DNA from: Hippophae tibetana
Taxonomy: Eukaryota; Streptophyta; Magnoliopsida; Rosales; Elaeagnaceae
NCBI GenBank assembly: GCA_037013495.1
Contig: CM072803.1
Span: 17,877,501-17,941,500 of the forward strand
DNA length: 64,000 nt
Reading direction: 5' to 3'
In this document: piece after piece, positions 34,621 to 47,030 of the stretch
Layout of the letters: every line of letters starts with the position of its first letter
Position numbering within the stretch: the first letter of the stretch is position 1
Program-made: the position numbers and the translations under genes
The notes under the pieces: model-generated
The model's input: the letters and a program-made list of their open reading frames with translations, nothing else
Databases searched by the model: none
Told to the model about the DNA's origin: nothing

Positions 34621-36024
34621 ATGCATGTGCTTATATTGTAAACATGTCTTTATCTTCATTATTAGTATTGTTTTGTTTGCTTCATTAGTTTAATATATTT
34701 TAGGATTAGCTTTAGGAGGCATAATATTTTTTAATTCTTTGATTATTTATTACATATTTAAGTTCATTAGAACCAATAAATTGGAATTAATAATATGATT
34801 TTTTTTCTAAAATCTATGTTGAAATTAGCTAAATAATGTTAGTTGCAAATCATGATGATGTTGATAGAGTCTTGATATTATTCCTAAGTCAAGGTAGCTT
34901 TATTATAACTTGCTCAAACTTGTACAATAGCAAAATTGGTGATAAGAAATGCTATGTGCTTGAACTTGCGAAAAATGTTATGAATTTCATGAAACTTTGT
35001 TATGATTTTAATGAATACGATTGGAATGCTAGAACTTTTCTTTATGTTTATTAAGGCGAATGTTAAATATATTTCTTGAAAAATGATTAAGGCAACATGA
35101 TTAAAATTTGGCTAAATTGTCTTACCCATAATGTTATTGTCCTATAAAGACACCCATTTTAGTGAACTAATTTAAGTCTACATGAGCTACTTGTTTGTAC
35201 CCACTCCTTACTATTTAAACTCAACACTTTACATATGCCCTATATTTAAAGAAAAAAGATGAGTTGCACAAAAGGAGAAAAAATTCTATGAAAATTCCAA
35301 CATAAGATTTAAGAGTGTCAAATGTATTTAATTAATCAAATGTCCCACACATGTAAAATAATTCTATGCTAATATTTACCCCATATTTATTACATAAAAA
35401 ACTTTAAGATAATAAGGGGACAAATTGAAAAGAAAAATAAAAGGAGGCTATATATTGAAAAATATTAACAAAAACGGAAGAAAAGAAGCCAATAATAATG
35501 TTTGGATCCAAAATAATAAAATATGGTCCTGTTTTATTGACATACTTGGTCTTAGGATAATTTATAAATTTGTTTCTCTTACTCAATGAACTCGAGAATT
35601 TTTTTTTTATTTTTTTTCCTTTTCCATTTCATTTGATTTAATCAAAAAACCTAGCCATATGAAAGACCTTTTGATTTTAAAAAATACTTTTGGTGAGTGG
35701 AGATACAACTTTAAGAAAAAGCCTATGGTGTCCGTTTCAAATCTTAAGAAAGTAGTGATATTTTATAGGGAGGAATAATGTTCCAACTTATTTAAGTTAT
35801 ATAGTTTGACTATAACTATTGTATCTTAAGTAACATAAATACTTTGAGCATGATTATTGTATAGTAACTATAGTAAAATGATAATTAGAGAAAATATCTA
35901 TCATTTATTAGAAAAAGAAACAACAATATTGCTTAGTACTTGAGATAAAATGTTAGAAAAATTGTTCACGTTACAATTGGTGTTGATTTTGCTCGAGAAC
36001 TAGCAAAGATAAGTGAGGATAATT
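34621..36024. other. AT-rich sequence downstream of element A integrase
   Basis: No recognisable gene. It is probably the 3' untranslated part of element A. A 72-codon frame (34836-35054) has no family features. No LTR could be delimited. Confidence 0.4.
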
Positions 36025-37108
36025 TGATAAGTGATAAATTATACATATTTTAGTTATTAATTCCTCCATATTTACACTTATTTTATTGTTCTCGTGTGTT
36101 ATAATTTTTATTTTTTATTTTATGACCAAATATAACTTTTTAAGATTTTATTGAATTCTTTTATGATTTTTATTAATTTTATTTGCCAGGTATATGATTT
36201 AGAACATGACGTGGATGTACTTAGAGCAAGACATGCATATAGTTAGCAAAAACATGCCAAAATGGCATCGTTTAGCTACACCCAATGCCAAATAAGGAGA
36301 TAAATGAAGCATCGTTCTCATGCAACTCATACCAAATAACATGTTGTTTGGCCGACAGTCGTTTGGTCGTTTGGCCGACAATCGTTTCATTCTAAAGCCT
36401 TACTTTTGCCACTATTCAAGACCCTAATTTATTTTTATGACATATGGCACATAGATCACCTTGTATTTGATTCCATCCAATGGTCTTAATCTAATATGGC
36501 GATAAAACACAATTTAATCTCATATAAATACTCATAAAATATCAATTTTGAAGAGGAGACTAAGTAGAATTTAAAAAAATAGAGAAAAAATATTTTGGAG
36601 TATTTTGAAGAATTTTTGAATAGCAATTCAAGAACAAGTTTAACGATTGGTGTATCTAATTTATTTGACTGTACTTTCTCATCAAAAAAATAAAATTCTT
36701 GTATCCTCGTTCTCTTAATAACTATGAATTGTTTAATTATAATTTTATATTTTATGTCGAATTAAATATTTTATCGTGGTTATAAGTAATTTTAAACCCT
36801 AAATTATTATTTAATTTAAATTATGTTATGATTTGAATAAAATTTCAATTTTTTATTTCTTGATTTTTTTAATTCTATTGAATGTCAAAGCATGCTAACT
36901 CTTGAATTAGGTGCACACTTAATGCGATATTTTGTTTTTCTTATTGCTAGATTATGAAGTTTATATAAAGATGCTAATTTTTGTAATTGAAGTAACAGTC
37001 CTATCAATAGTAAGCTGCAAGGTATAATATAGAAGAAGCTTGTTTAGAGCACAGCCAAAAAGTTGGAAATCCATCAAATTTGGTGTGGTCTGAGCAGTGG
37101 TGTCTGAC
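36025..37108 (+). mobile_element. LTR-like repeat R2, copy 1 (CACTA empty site)
   Basis: Starts TGATAAGTGATAAATTATAC. Its second half (36473-37108) is collinear with 40791-41378 plus 42226-42300. CATATAAATACTC followed by a purine-rich leader fits an LTR promoter. The segment GAAGAAGCTTGTTTAG (about 37033) is the unoccupied equivalent of the CACTA insertion point in copy 2. Confidence 0.5.
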
Positions 37109-37270
37109 TTGTATAATTTATCATTTTTAAATTTTAAATTTTAATCTAATTTTATTTATTTTTATTGAATTTAAATTTCATTATTATTATTTAAATTTTA
37201 TAATAAATTTAAAGGTAACGAAAATAAAAAATTTTAGAGACATTATTTGAATACTCTCAAATTTAAAGTA

Positions 37271-37600
37271 ATATATATATATATATATATATAAAAGAGG
37301 TAACAGAGAACAAAAAAATAAAAAGAGGAGAGACGGTCGGGAGAAACCAAAAAAAAAAAGAAATGAAAAAAGGAAAAGAGGATGTGGGATTTGGAAGATT
37401 TATATATATATATATATATATATATAAGAGCCAAGAGAGAACAAAAAATAAAAAAGAGGAGAGACGGTCGGGAGAAACTAAAAAAAGAAAAAAAAGAAGA
37501 AGAAAGAATAGGGCGGCAGCAGCGAAAGAAAAGAAAAAAAGAAGAAGTAAAAAAGTACATGCTGCGCAGCAGGAAAGAGAAAACAAAAAATAGATTCAAA
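37271..37600. repeat. Duplicated (TA)n + purine-rich unit, period 131 bp
   Basis: A (TA)n tract followed by GAGGAGAGACGGTCGGGAGA occurs twice: the AGACGGTCGG core is at 37331 and 37462. The purine-rich tail runs to about 37600. Open frames on either strand here are low-complexity artefacts. Confidence 0.9.
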
Positions 37601-37924
37601 CACAACAAATTAAGGCAAAATTCTTTTTGTTAGTCAATTTTCTTTCAATTTCTATAGGATAATTATGATAAATTCGTTTATTTTTAATTTAATTTTTAAT
37701 ATGAATTAATTTATCTTTATTTTAAGAAAAAGACGTAATTTAATTATAAATATACTTAATTTTCTATGTTAATTTTAATTATTTCTCTTCATATTTATTT
37801 GATTTATTATGAATTTAATATTTATAATTAATTGATCATTAATTAGATAATTTTATTTTTGTGATTTACTATCGAAAGACATAATTATAAGATGGATCTA
37901 AAATTTTTCCGTATAAGTAAATAT

Positions 37925-38175
37925 AGAGATCGAATTTGAGTTAGAAGAATTCTAATGTTTGTGCTATAGAGAGAAAGGGAAAATGTTTGGTGGGATGTTC
38001 CTTTTGAAATACTTGCTTAGAAGAACTACAACGAATGCATTTTTCATTTCAAGTCATTCGTAATAATTCTACGAATCACTTGAATGAGAGAAGTGTTTTT
38101 GGTGCATCTTTTTCCAATTCAATATTTTGTGTAAAGAATTCTAGTGTTTGTGCTATTGATGTGAATTCAAATACA
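37925..38175 (+). pseudogene. AGL62-like MADS-box pseudogene A, C-terminal fragment
   Basis: Nucleotide alignment with the better copies (45600-45830; 53164-53400 reversed) shows the WWDVPIE-like segment, the MHSSFQVIRNN-like segment and the Ser/Asn-rich tail, here broken by stops and shifts (TGGGATGTTCC near 37991 onward). The MADS domain is absent, since similarity begins near 37925. In intact relatives this C-terminal region follows a type I MADS domain and an interaction region. It heads the first copy of the duplicated unit and converges on pseudogene B. Confidence 0.75.
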
Positions 38176-40790
38176 CAACATTTTCATTATAAAATCTTAA
38201 TTTTTTTTAATATTTTTATCACATTTAAAAAATAAAAAAATTATTAGTTTAATTTTGTATAAAATATAAAGTTAAAATATATAATTTTATAATTAAAAAT
38301 TAAAAAATATTAATATCTAATATTTTAGACTCTACGTAAAAAACATAACGATATTATTTTTATATTATATAAAACATCTAGTTTCACAACAAAATACTTA
38401 TAAATATCTATTACTCATGAGTTATATAATTACAATACAAGGCACTTCACTCCTGATGCATTCTAATGTATTCCTAGATATTGTTAAAATATTGGGTTTT
38501 ATCTTCGTAAAAAATAGTTATAATTATAATAGTATAAATATTAAATTATCAATACATTAGCATATAAGCTTCAATAAATAAAAAAAATACTTATTCATCT
38601 AATTTTATTTTTAAACCATTACAATTTCATAGTAAGATAAGTGCACTTATCTTTTAAGATGCTGAATATCTAAATTCACATTTGTTTCAAAAACATTAGA
38701 ATTTCCTGCATAATTGGAAGAAGCTAGAAGCACCAAAACACTTAACTCTTTCAAGTGATTCGCCAAATTAGTACGAATCACTTGAAACGAAGAATGTATT
38801 TGTTATAGTTATTTTAAGCTAAGTATTTCAGTAGGAATATCTCACCATTCATTTTCTCCTCCTCTCTAATTATTTATTAATTATTTCAACTATTTTGCAT
38901 TGTTTTTTATCGAATTCGAGTTTCTCTAATGTGTCATTGTATTGTTGTTTGGTTTCATCTAACATAAACTTCTTAGAAGCCTCAACTATATCATGTGTAC
39001 TAGAGGTCGAGCTAGTCTTTCATTCGATCGATTCCTCCTTAATTTTATCTCTCATTTTCTCGTTTGGCCATGTTACACAAGAATAAAGGAAACAAGAGGA
39101 TGAAACGAAAAAGATAGAGAATGAATAAATTTCAATATGGCCTTATCATCAGTTAATTTCTCTAAGGGAAATTATATATAAACCTGTTAGCTAGTAGTAA
39201 TGACGATTTAACTACAGATTCATGTGTTCATTTTCTCAGTTTATGACACAAGAAAAAACATTAAAAGGGAAAAGTCGAAGGAGTTTTTACTATTATTTAA
39301 TAACTAAAACATTTCATTGAAAAGCATTGAATATATATATACTCACACATTAAATGAAATAAAAAAACTCTACAAGAATTGATTGAGTTTGAAGGTTTGC
39401 CTACAGGATAAATACTTGATAAAACTATTAGAATCGAGAACTCAAATTTTTTATTTTTTATAATTATTATTTTTTTTATTTAGGGAGTATGTATTTCCAG
39501 AAATAAAAACAAATCAGAAAATATAAATAGGGGTAGTGAAAAGAAGGTAGAGTCAACAAACTCATGAGTGACCCAAAATTATTACTCTTGATTTTTCTAT
39601 TCACGAATACGCACTTCTCATTACTCTACAATAATTAAAAAAAAAAGAGAAAAATGCTATCAAGGTTCTTTGGCTATGTCAATTAGAGGAGTGTAATATA
39701 TTTGTTATTTTTGTAGCAGATTATTCTTTTTATTATGAAAAATTTTATTATGAAAAAGTGATAATATAACGATAAATGATCAAATTTTAAAATTTTTTAT
39801 TTTTATTTTGATATTTTATCAATTTTGTAATAGTCGTTGTCTATTAATAAAATAATATATAAAAATCATATCTCAATAACATTTAAAAAAATATGAAAAA
39901 AATAATTATTTATCCTTGTGCTATAAACTTTTCAAAAAAAAAAAGACAAGTAAATAGTTACAAAAATAACAAAAGGTCTAAATTACTCTTATGACATAAC
40001 TAAGAAACTTGTGGTGTCACCAATCTTAAAAAAAAATCTTTAATTTTAAATAACACACAACTCTATAGTATTAGACTAATTTAACTGAAAAGAAATTGTA
40101 GTTGTATTATTAAGATAGATGGTTTTAATAATTTGCTAGCCTTTTTGTGAATATTATATCTACACGTTAAAAAGAACGTGATGATAAGGTGATTATATTC
40201 ATTCTTAATCTTCTTTATTTCACCCTTTTGCACACCCTCAGTCTTCTTGTACCAAAAGAGTGATGGAAAAGAAAAGTGAAGAAGATGTTATCACCCTTAT
40301 GGTTTAGATTACTCTGTTTCAAAGTTCTTATATAGCATAAAGCAATGCAAATTGCAAAGAGAATTAAATGGCATCATTTTGAAAAATTAATTTCTCAATC
40401 CACCAAATCTTCCATAATTTTCTCTATATGACTATTTTTGGTTGATAATCTACACATTATTTTTCTATTTAATTTTCATAATATTTCTTACCTTAATTTA
40501 AAGAAACTTATTTACGTAAATAATTTAATTTTTAATATCGAAATACGTTCGTTTGCATGTATATTTAAGTAGTTATTTATTATTACAATGCACGCCAGAA
40601 CACTTACACCTGTATTTGATGATATAAGTTTTAATAAAAAAATTATATCCAAAATAGGAAATAATTTATTTTATATAACTTTAATAAGTGATGAGAGAAA
40701 AATTTATAACACAATTTTAGAATTGAAAATTTTAAAAAATAAATTAAGTGTCCAATGTGGTTTACTCTTATCCTCCTATGTGTATAAAAA
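37960..40790. repeat. Duplicated MADS unit, copy 1
   Basis: This is collinear with 45600-48770 over its whole length, including pseudogenes A and B, intergenic sequence and a 3'-terminal short open frame (40588-40809). Shared landmarks include ATATTGTTAAAATATTGGG (38480/46422), GATAAGGTGATTATATTCAT (40183/48152) and GCACACCCTCAGTCTT (40228/48203). The offset is about 7.6-8.0 kb. Divergence is moderate, with many small indels. Confidence 0.9.
38640..39075 (-). pseudogene. AGL62-like MADS-box pseudogene B, MADS domain deleted
   Basis: Read on the minus strand from ATG at about 39074, the leader MAKRENER-like start runs within about 60 bp into ASKKFMLDETKQQYNDTLEK and KKQCKIVEIINN, followed by a WxDIPTE-like segment and QMHSSFQVIRTNLANHLKE. 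The MADS domain expected between start and ASKKFMLDETK is missing. Several in-frame stops follow. Pseudogene D shares the same deletion, so the loss predates the segmental duplication. Confidence 0.8.
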
Positions 40791-41378
40791 TGGTCTTAAT
40801 CTAATATGACGATAAAATTCAATTTAATCCCATATAAATACCCACAAAATATCAATTTTGAAGAAGAGACTAAGTAGAATTGAAAAAAATTAGAGAAAAA
40901 ATTTTGCAAAAATTATTTTGGAGCATTCTGAAGAACTTTTGAAGAACAATTTAAGAGAAAGTTTAAAGATTAGTGTATCTAATTTATTTGGCTTCATTTT
41001 TTCATCAAAACAATAAAATTCTTGTATCTTCATTCTCTTAATAATTATGCATTATTGAGTTATATTTTTGTATTTTATGTCTAATTAAATAATTCATTAT
41101 GATTATAGGTAATTCTAAACCCTGAATTATAATTTAATTTAAATTATGTTATGATTTGAATAAAATTTCAATTTTTAATTTCTTAGATATTTTTAATTTT
41201 ATTGAATGTCAAAGCATGTTAATTCTTGAATTAGACGTACAAATAGTATGATGTTTTGTTTTACTTACCTGCTAGATTATAAAGTTAGTATGAAAATTCT
41301 AATTTTTGTAATTGAAGAAACAATGAAGAAACAATCTGGAGAATAGTAAGCTATGTGGTATGATCTAAAAGGAAGCTT

Positions 41379-42225
41379 CACTACTACAAAAGGGGGCATT
41401 AAAGTCGGTTCACGCGGTGAACCGATTTTAATTTTTTTTTTAAATTTATTCATTTTCTATTATACTCAAATAAAAACCTGTATTCGAGCAGAAAAAAAAC
41501 CAAAATCAGTTTAGCAAATAGTTCAAATAAGACAAATATTTGAAAAATAAAATATTAATTAATAGCATAAAAATTACCATTGTTTTGTTATATTTTATTC
41601 AAGATCATCATATTCTTCTCCTTATGTTATAATACAAACCTACATATATAATACAAAAATTTATACACATAATAACAGAAAAAAAATATGAATAATAGGG
41701 GATCTAAAAGATTAGTTAAAGAGGAAGAAAACACACTAACCGGTGTTGGAAATGGTAGTCGTAGGTGGCCGAAAAATAAGAAAGAGTAGAGGAGAAGTGA
41801 AAGAGGTTTTCGGTTTTTTAGAGTTCTTCAACGCTGAAAATAGTTTCTGTCTAGGAAGAAAAAAGAGAAGAATTTATCCACGTGTGTAGCGTCGGTTCCA
41901 CGTGTCAACCGATTCTATGTTACGTGGATAGCGTCGGTTCCAAGTGTCAACCGACGCTATGCTAAGTGGATAGCGTCGGTTCCAGGTGTCAACAACGTCA
42001 GTTGACGTGGTGAACCGACACTATCCACATAGCGTAGCGTCGGTTGACACCTGGAACCGACGCTATCCACGTAACATAGCGTCGGTTGATGTGGTGAACT
42101 GACGTTACGTCCACGCATAGCGTCGGTTCGACACATCAACCGACGCTACATCCTACGTGGATAGCGTCGGTTCTACATCGAACCGACTTTACGTATCGAC
42201 TTAAATACCCATTTTTGTAGTAGTG
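41379..42225. mobile_element. Non-autonomous CACTA (En/Spm) element, 847 bp, TSD CTT
   Basis: The termini are CACTACTACAAAAGGGGG and, reversed from the right end, CACTACTACAAAAATGGG. CTT flanks both sides (41376-41378 and 42226-42228), the 3 bp duplication typical of CACTA. The right half (about 41885-42187) is packed with direct and inverted copies of AACCGACGCTA/TAGCGTCGGTT, resembling subterminal transposase-binding arrays. No transposase frame is present. The empty site is preserved in R2 copy 1. Confidence 0.95.
41885..42187. repeat. CACTA subterminal motif array
   Basis: About ten copies, in both orientations, of TAGCGTCGGTT separated by CCACGTG/ACGTGGT-like spacers. Long palindromes form around 41960-42080. 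Open frames on the minus strand here are artefacts of the array. Confidence 0.9.
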
Positions 42226-42300
42226 CTTGTTTGGAGATAACGGCAAAGAAGGTGAAAAATCATCAAATTTGGTGTGCCCTGAGTAGCCGTGTCTTGGATT

Positions 42301-45080
42301 ACGCAGCCTAGAGGGCAACATTCTAGAGAGCACAACCTTAGGGGCTGTGACCTGGATACCGTAGCCTTTGGGGGTACAACTTGTTTTGCTAAGGATTGAT
42401 CCGATATGAATATCTATTATACTAAAGTGATGCTTGTTTGATAATTATAGTTATAGACATCTACCAAAGGATCAACAACATCGTTGGCTTGGTTATTCTC
42501 ACTTGGTTTTTCCGATTGTCAAGACTTAGGGTGGCCCCTCAAGGTGAGCAATCGGGTCTAAACTACATATGCATGTATGGATGGCTATCATTAAGGATGG
42601 TTGGCATCACCTTTTGGTGTTGTAGAAGTTCAACGCCAACTGATGTTTGATAGACTAGGTTGCTTTACCTAGTTGGTATACTTGATAACTTTGTCTGGCT
42701 TGTCTAGCTGGTTACTCTGCTTGGGATGTTGGACTACCCGATTGACCTACCTGACTAGCTATCTTGTTGCATTGCATATTGGAGTACACATTTTCTAGGT
42801 AGATAACCAAACCCTTATTCTGGGTGGCTTCTATTAAGGTAGGCTAATCAAGCTACTCCTAATGGCTATGTCATCTTGGTGCACAACAAATGTAGTTGTC
42901 TTTTTGGGTTCCACCTAGTTCTTTTCCATAGGGATGAGGTGAAATATTCCTAGAAACATATTAGGGATTGTTGCTTATGATTTGGAGATTCAAATGACAT
43001 TTTTAGGAGGATATGAGTGATAAACATGATGAATAGGACAAAGAACACTATAAATGTTCTTGGTTTCTTGATCAGCATCAAAACATCAAATTTCATTCTT
43101 CTAGATTATGATAGATGTTAAAGTCAATTTCTACATTCAAGGTGTACACCACATGTATGTTGATTTGTATTCTGAAATGAATAAGAAAAAACTTAAAATG
43201 AATGATATTGGTGTGTCAAATGGTGTAAGAGAGTTTTAAATAAATATACGGATTAAAGATTACGTACAATAATATTTAATTTATTTATTATATAATTATT
43301 TTATAGATAAAATATATTCTAGATATACTTAAAAAATTAATGAATTATTATTTATCAAGTCCCATTAAATATTTACTTGTGAAACTTGAGTTTTTGATGA
43401 AAATAAAATAAAATAAAACAATAAATACTTCACTTTAGACCAATGTAGCTCTACGATGTCGTTTACTGTGTAGAATTTTACATTTTTTTACCTTTATTTT
43501 TATCAAATAATGGGATTGGTGCTTCAACATGTTTGATCGTGGATATTTAATTTTTGAGCTATTAAGTTAATGCAGTTTGAATATGAAAAAATTCAAAGTA
43601 TTTATTCTAATGTTTTCTATTATTTTTATTTTCTTTTGCAACTAGATCGATGATCGATGGATGATCACTTGCACAAATTTTGTACCGTTTATATGAGATA
43701 AATATGTATGAATTTTTTTGAACAACTTAAAAATTATTGTATATATTTTTTTACATTTTATAAAGTGAATTCAACATGGAATCCAAAGTTTGTAATTAGG
43801 AAATCTTTTTTATATTATAATTTTGCACAAATTTTCTACTATTTATATTAGATAAATATATAAATTTTGTATACAATTTATAAATTATTGTATATATTTT
43901 ATAAAGTGAATTTAATATAGATTTTTAAATTAAAAATATTTTTTTATTATGAACATTTAGATGTTATCGGTTATTTAGTAATATATAGAAATTATACATA
44001 AATTTATGAGCTTTAAAGAAATTTTATTTTATAGGTTGTACATGACCTAATTTTGTATAATTTTATAAGATATACATAAAATGTATATTGATTTACATTA
44101 AAATCTTTAAGCTATTATATTAAACTAAAAATAAATTTTGAAATAAATAAGTTTCAAATTATATATATTATTTAATATAAATAATTTATTGTAAATGTAA
44201 AAAAAAGTGTATATAATTATGTAAGTTTTAGGAAAATAAATTTTAAGATAGATAAATTTTGAATTAAAAGTATTACTCTATAGTAATATTTTTACATTTT
44301 AAGATTATTTTATAAATTGTAAAAAAATTGTACATAATTTTAAACACATTATAGGAATGTTGTAAAAATGTATGGTTATTTTATGAACCCTACATAACCT
44401 GAGAAAATATTGTAAGCCTTATTGATTTGTTGGTAATAATAGTTTAACTCATGATGAATTAATTAGTTGGTAAGAGGTTTGATAGTGATGTTTAATTTTA
44501 TTAAATACTTGTTATATTAGTCCAAGATATCCCAAGTAGATTAACCTTCTTCATTTAACATAATAATACAAATATTATTGAGTTTTAAAAAAAGATAATA
44601 TACATCATACCTTAACAAAACTTATATAATTATGTCCAATAATAAAATAAATTAATATAAATAGGTATTAAAGGTTTAAATCTTAGTAACAAAAAAAAGT
44701 GTCAAAGGGTTGAAAAGTAAAACTTATTTGATTGTATTTCAACGTCCACTTATATAATTATGTCTAATAATAAAATAAATTAATATAAATAGGTATTAAA
44801 GGTTTAAATCTTAGTAACAAAAAAAAAGTGTCAAAGGGTTGAAAAGTAAAACTTATTTGATTGTATTTCAACGTCCAATTAAGAATAAAATGATGATTTT
44901 ATTGGTAAGCTAATATCAAGAATGCAATATATAATCGAAATGCATGTACTCATTTACATAAAAAAAATGGAGAATTTAAAGTGACAATTAAAGAAATTTT
45001 TCAAGAGTTTGAAATGGAAAAATGACAACATATTATATGAGGATATGTTCCTTCTTATCATTAAATATTCCATGTATTTC
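42301..45080. other. Intergenic region, slightly GC-richer then very AT-rich
   Basis: 42301-43250 has a more balanced composition and repeated TTGGTT/CTTGGCTTG-like words, but no frame I recognise; it may be transposon debris. 43250-44600 is AT-rich and featureless. 44620-44876 holds a 128 bp tandem duplication. Confidence 0.4.
44620..44876. repeat. 128 bp tandem duplication
   Basis: 44620-44747 and 44748-44876 are nearly identical, differing by one A in an A-run. Each starts ACTTATATAATTATGTC and ends TTTCAACGTCCA. Confidence 0.95.
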
Positions 45081-45083
45081 TTA

Positions 45084-45094
45084 CACTATATAAA
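45084..45094 (+). promoter_or_regulatory. TATA box of MADS pseudogene C
   Basis: CTATATAAACA lies about 150 bp upstream of the decayed start. The same promoter stretch, with CTATATAAACAAAC, recurs at about 54460 upstream of MADS fragment F. Confidence 0.5.
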
Positions 45095-45234
45095 CAACTC
45101 TTAATGCAAAAGATATCAAACGAAATCACCAATCTTCATGTCCCAAGCAAAGTAAGAAAACCCTAATTTACCTTTACTTTCTTCATTCAAACTTTAATTA
45201 AAAACTTTAAACATAGAGAGACGAAAATAAACTC

Positions 45235-45890
45235 ATGAAAGGAAAAAATTGAAATGAAAAGAATCGAAAATCAAAATGATCATCTAATTACATTTTTTTA
45301 AAAATCTATAATATACAAGAAGTTTAGTGAATTAACTACACTTAGTGGAACAAAAGTTGGTGTAGTAATATTTTCTCCTTTGGGAAGACCATACTCATTT
45401 GCTCATCCATATGTTGACTCCTTAGCCAATAGATTTTTAAATAAAAATCCACCAAATAATGATAGTGCACATGCCATAGTTGAGGCTCATAATAAATTTA
45501 TGTTAGATGAAACCAAACAAAAACACAACAAAATCTTAGAAGAGGTCGAATTAGAAAACGAATGAAACAAAATGGTTGAAATAATGAATAATTAGAGAGA
45601 AGGTGAAACTGAATGGTGGGATGTTCCTATTGAAACACTTGGCTAAGAAGAACTACAATAAATGCATTCTTCATTTCAAGTGATTCGTAACAATTTGGCC
45701 AATCACTTGAAGGAGAGAAAGTGTGATTGGTGCATCTTCTTCCAATTCAATAATTCATGTAGAGAATTTTAATGTTTGTGCTATTGATGTTAATTCAGAT
45801 ACCCTACATTCTCCTCTTCCTCGAAAGGGTTTCAATGAAGAGAGTGATACCAATCTAAGAAACCTTACCTAGAGTTTTTCTTTTGTGAAA
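45235..45890 (+). pseudogene. AGL62-like MADS-box pseudogene C (most complete copy)
   Basis: ATG at 45235 opens a MADS domain that loses frame after four codons through one missing A in an A-run. It continues KIEMKRIENQN, meets TAA at 45299-45301, then reads YKKFSELTTLSGTKVGVVIF and SPLGRPYSFAHPYVDSLANR, a type I (AGL62-like) MADS signature. The open part ends at TGA 45563. Beyond it, in the same frame with further stops, lies WWDVPIETLG, then MHSSFQVIRNNLANHLKE and a frameshift before the Ser/Asn tail. Functional relatives are DNA-binding transcription factors acting in female gametophyte and endosperm; this copy is dead. It converges on pseudogene D. Confidence 0.88.
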
Positions 45891-46599
45891 AAAAATATAA
45901 ATAATACCCTTAAAACCTATAACTATAAAAATAATATTTTTTTTATATCTATCTCATATATTTTAACTATTAAAAAAAGTTTAACACATTATTTTATTTT
46001 AAATACTATCAAATTAGACGCAGTTCAAATAAAACTACGGTTATTTAGACACGTTCAAAGTTGAACATTTATAGGTGTTATTTTTTATATTTTTTAATAA
46101 TTTTCTTTATAAAATTTATTTAAATCAAAATTTAATTTTGTTTTTATATTTTTATCACATTTAAAAAATAAAAAAAATATTAGTTTAATTTCATATGAAA
46201 TAAAAAGTCAAAATACATAATTTTATAATTAAAAATACAAAAAGATTAATGTTTAGTATTTTAAACTTAACGTATAAATGTTTTACATAAGGACACTATT
46301 TTTATATTATATAAAACATCTAATTTCACAACAAAATACTTATAAACGTCTATTTTCTCATTAGTTATACAAGTACAATATAAGACACTTCACTCGTGAT
46401 GCATTCTGATGTGTTCATAGATATTGTTAAAATATTGGGTTTTATCTTTGTATAGAAAATAATTATAATTATATAGTATAAATATCAAATTGTCAATAAA
46501 CTAGTAGAGAAGTTTCAATAAATAAATAAATAAAGAAGTTATTCACCTAATTTTATTTTAAACCATTACAATTTCATAGTAGGATAGGTATGCACTTAT

Positions 46600-47030
46600 C
46601 TTATAAGATGTTGAATATCTGAATTCACATTTGTTGCAAAAACATTAGAATTTCCTGCATAAGACATTGAATTGGAAGAAGGTAGAAGCACCAAAACACT
46701 TCACTCTTTCAAGTGATTCGCCAAATTAGTGCGAATCATTTGAAACGAAGAATGCATTTGTTATAGTTCTTTTAAGCTAAGTGTTTAAAGAGGAATATCC
46801 CACCATTAATTTTCTCCTCCTTTCTAATTTTCCATTATTTTAACCATTTTGCATCTTCCTTTTTCGAATTCGAGCTTCTCTAATATCTCATTGTATTGTT
46901 GTTTGGTTTCATCTAATATAAACTTCTTAAGAGCTTCAACTATATCATGTGTACTAGAGGGCACGCTAGTCTTTCGTGTGATCATTCCTCCTTAATTTTA
47001 TCTCTTATTTCTCTTTTGGTCATGTAACAC
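46600..47030 (-). pseudogene. AGL62-like MADS-box pseudogene D, MADS domain deleted
   Basis: This is the minus-strand counterpart of pseudogene B. The start region (complement of TCATGTAACACAAG, near 47024) leads directly to the LDETKQQYNE-like coiled region, then GGENxWWDIP-like, QMHSSFQMIRTNLANHLK and a Ser/Asn-rich tail. The MADS domain is missing at the same place as in B. Several stops and a frameshift are present. Confidence 0.8.

Larger units (their letters stand above)
40791..42300 (+). mobile_element. LTR-like repeat R2, copy 2, split by a CACTA element
   Basis: 40791-41378 and 42226-about 42300 align collinearly with 36473-37108. Landmarks are GGTCTTAATCTAATATG at the start and CATCAAATTTGGTGTG near 42258. 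The 5' part of R2 is absent; the repeat begins abruptly at the end of MADS unit copy 1. Confidence 0.65.

Noticed and set aside
37243-37633. Long low-complexity frames on both strands
   Set aside because: They come from (TA)n and purine-rich duplicated units; no plausible protein.
41957-42333. Minus-strand frames with repeated TDAxxG/LRYVDS units resembling a repeat protein
   Set aside because: They are translations of the CACTA subterminal array and extend across the element border.
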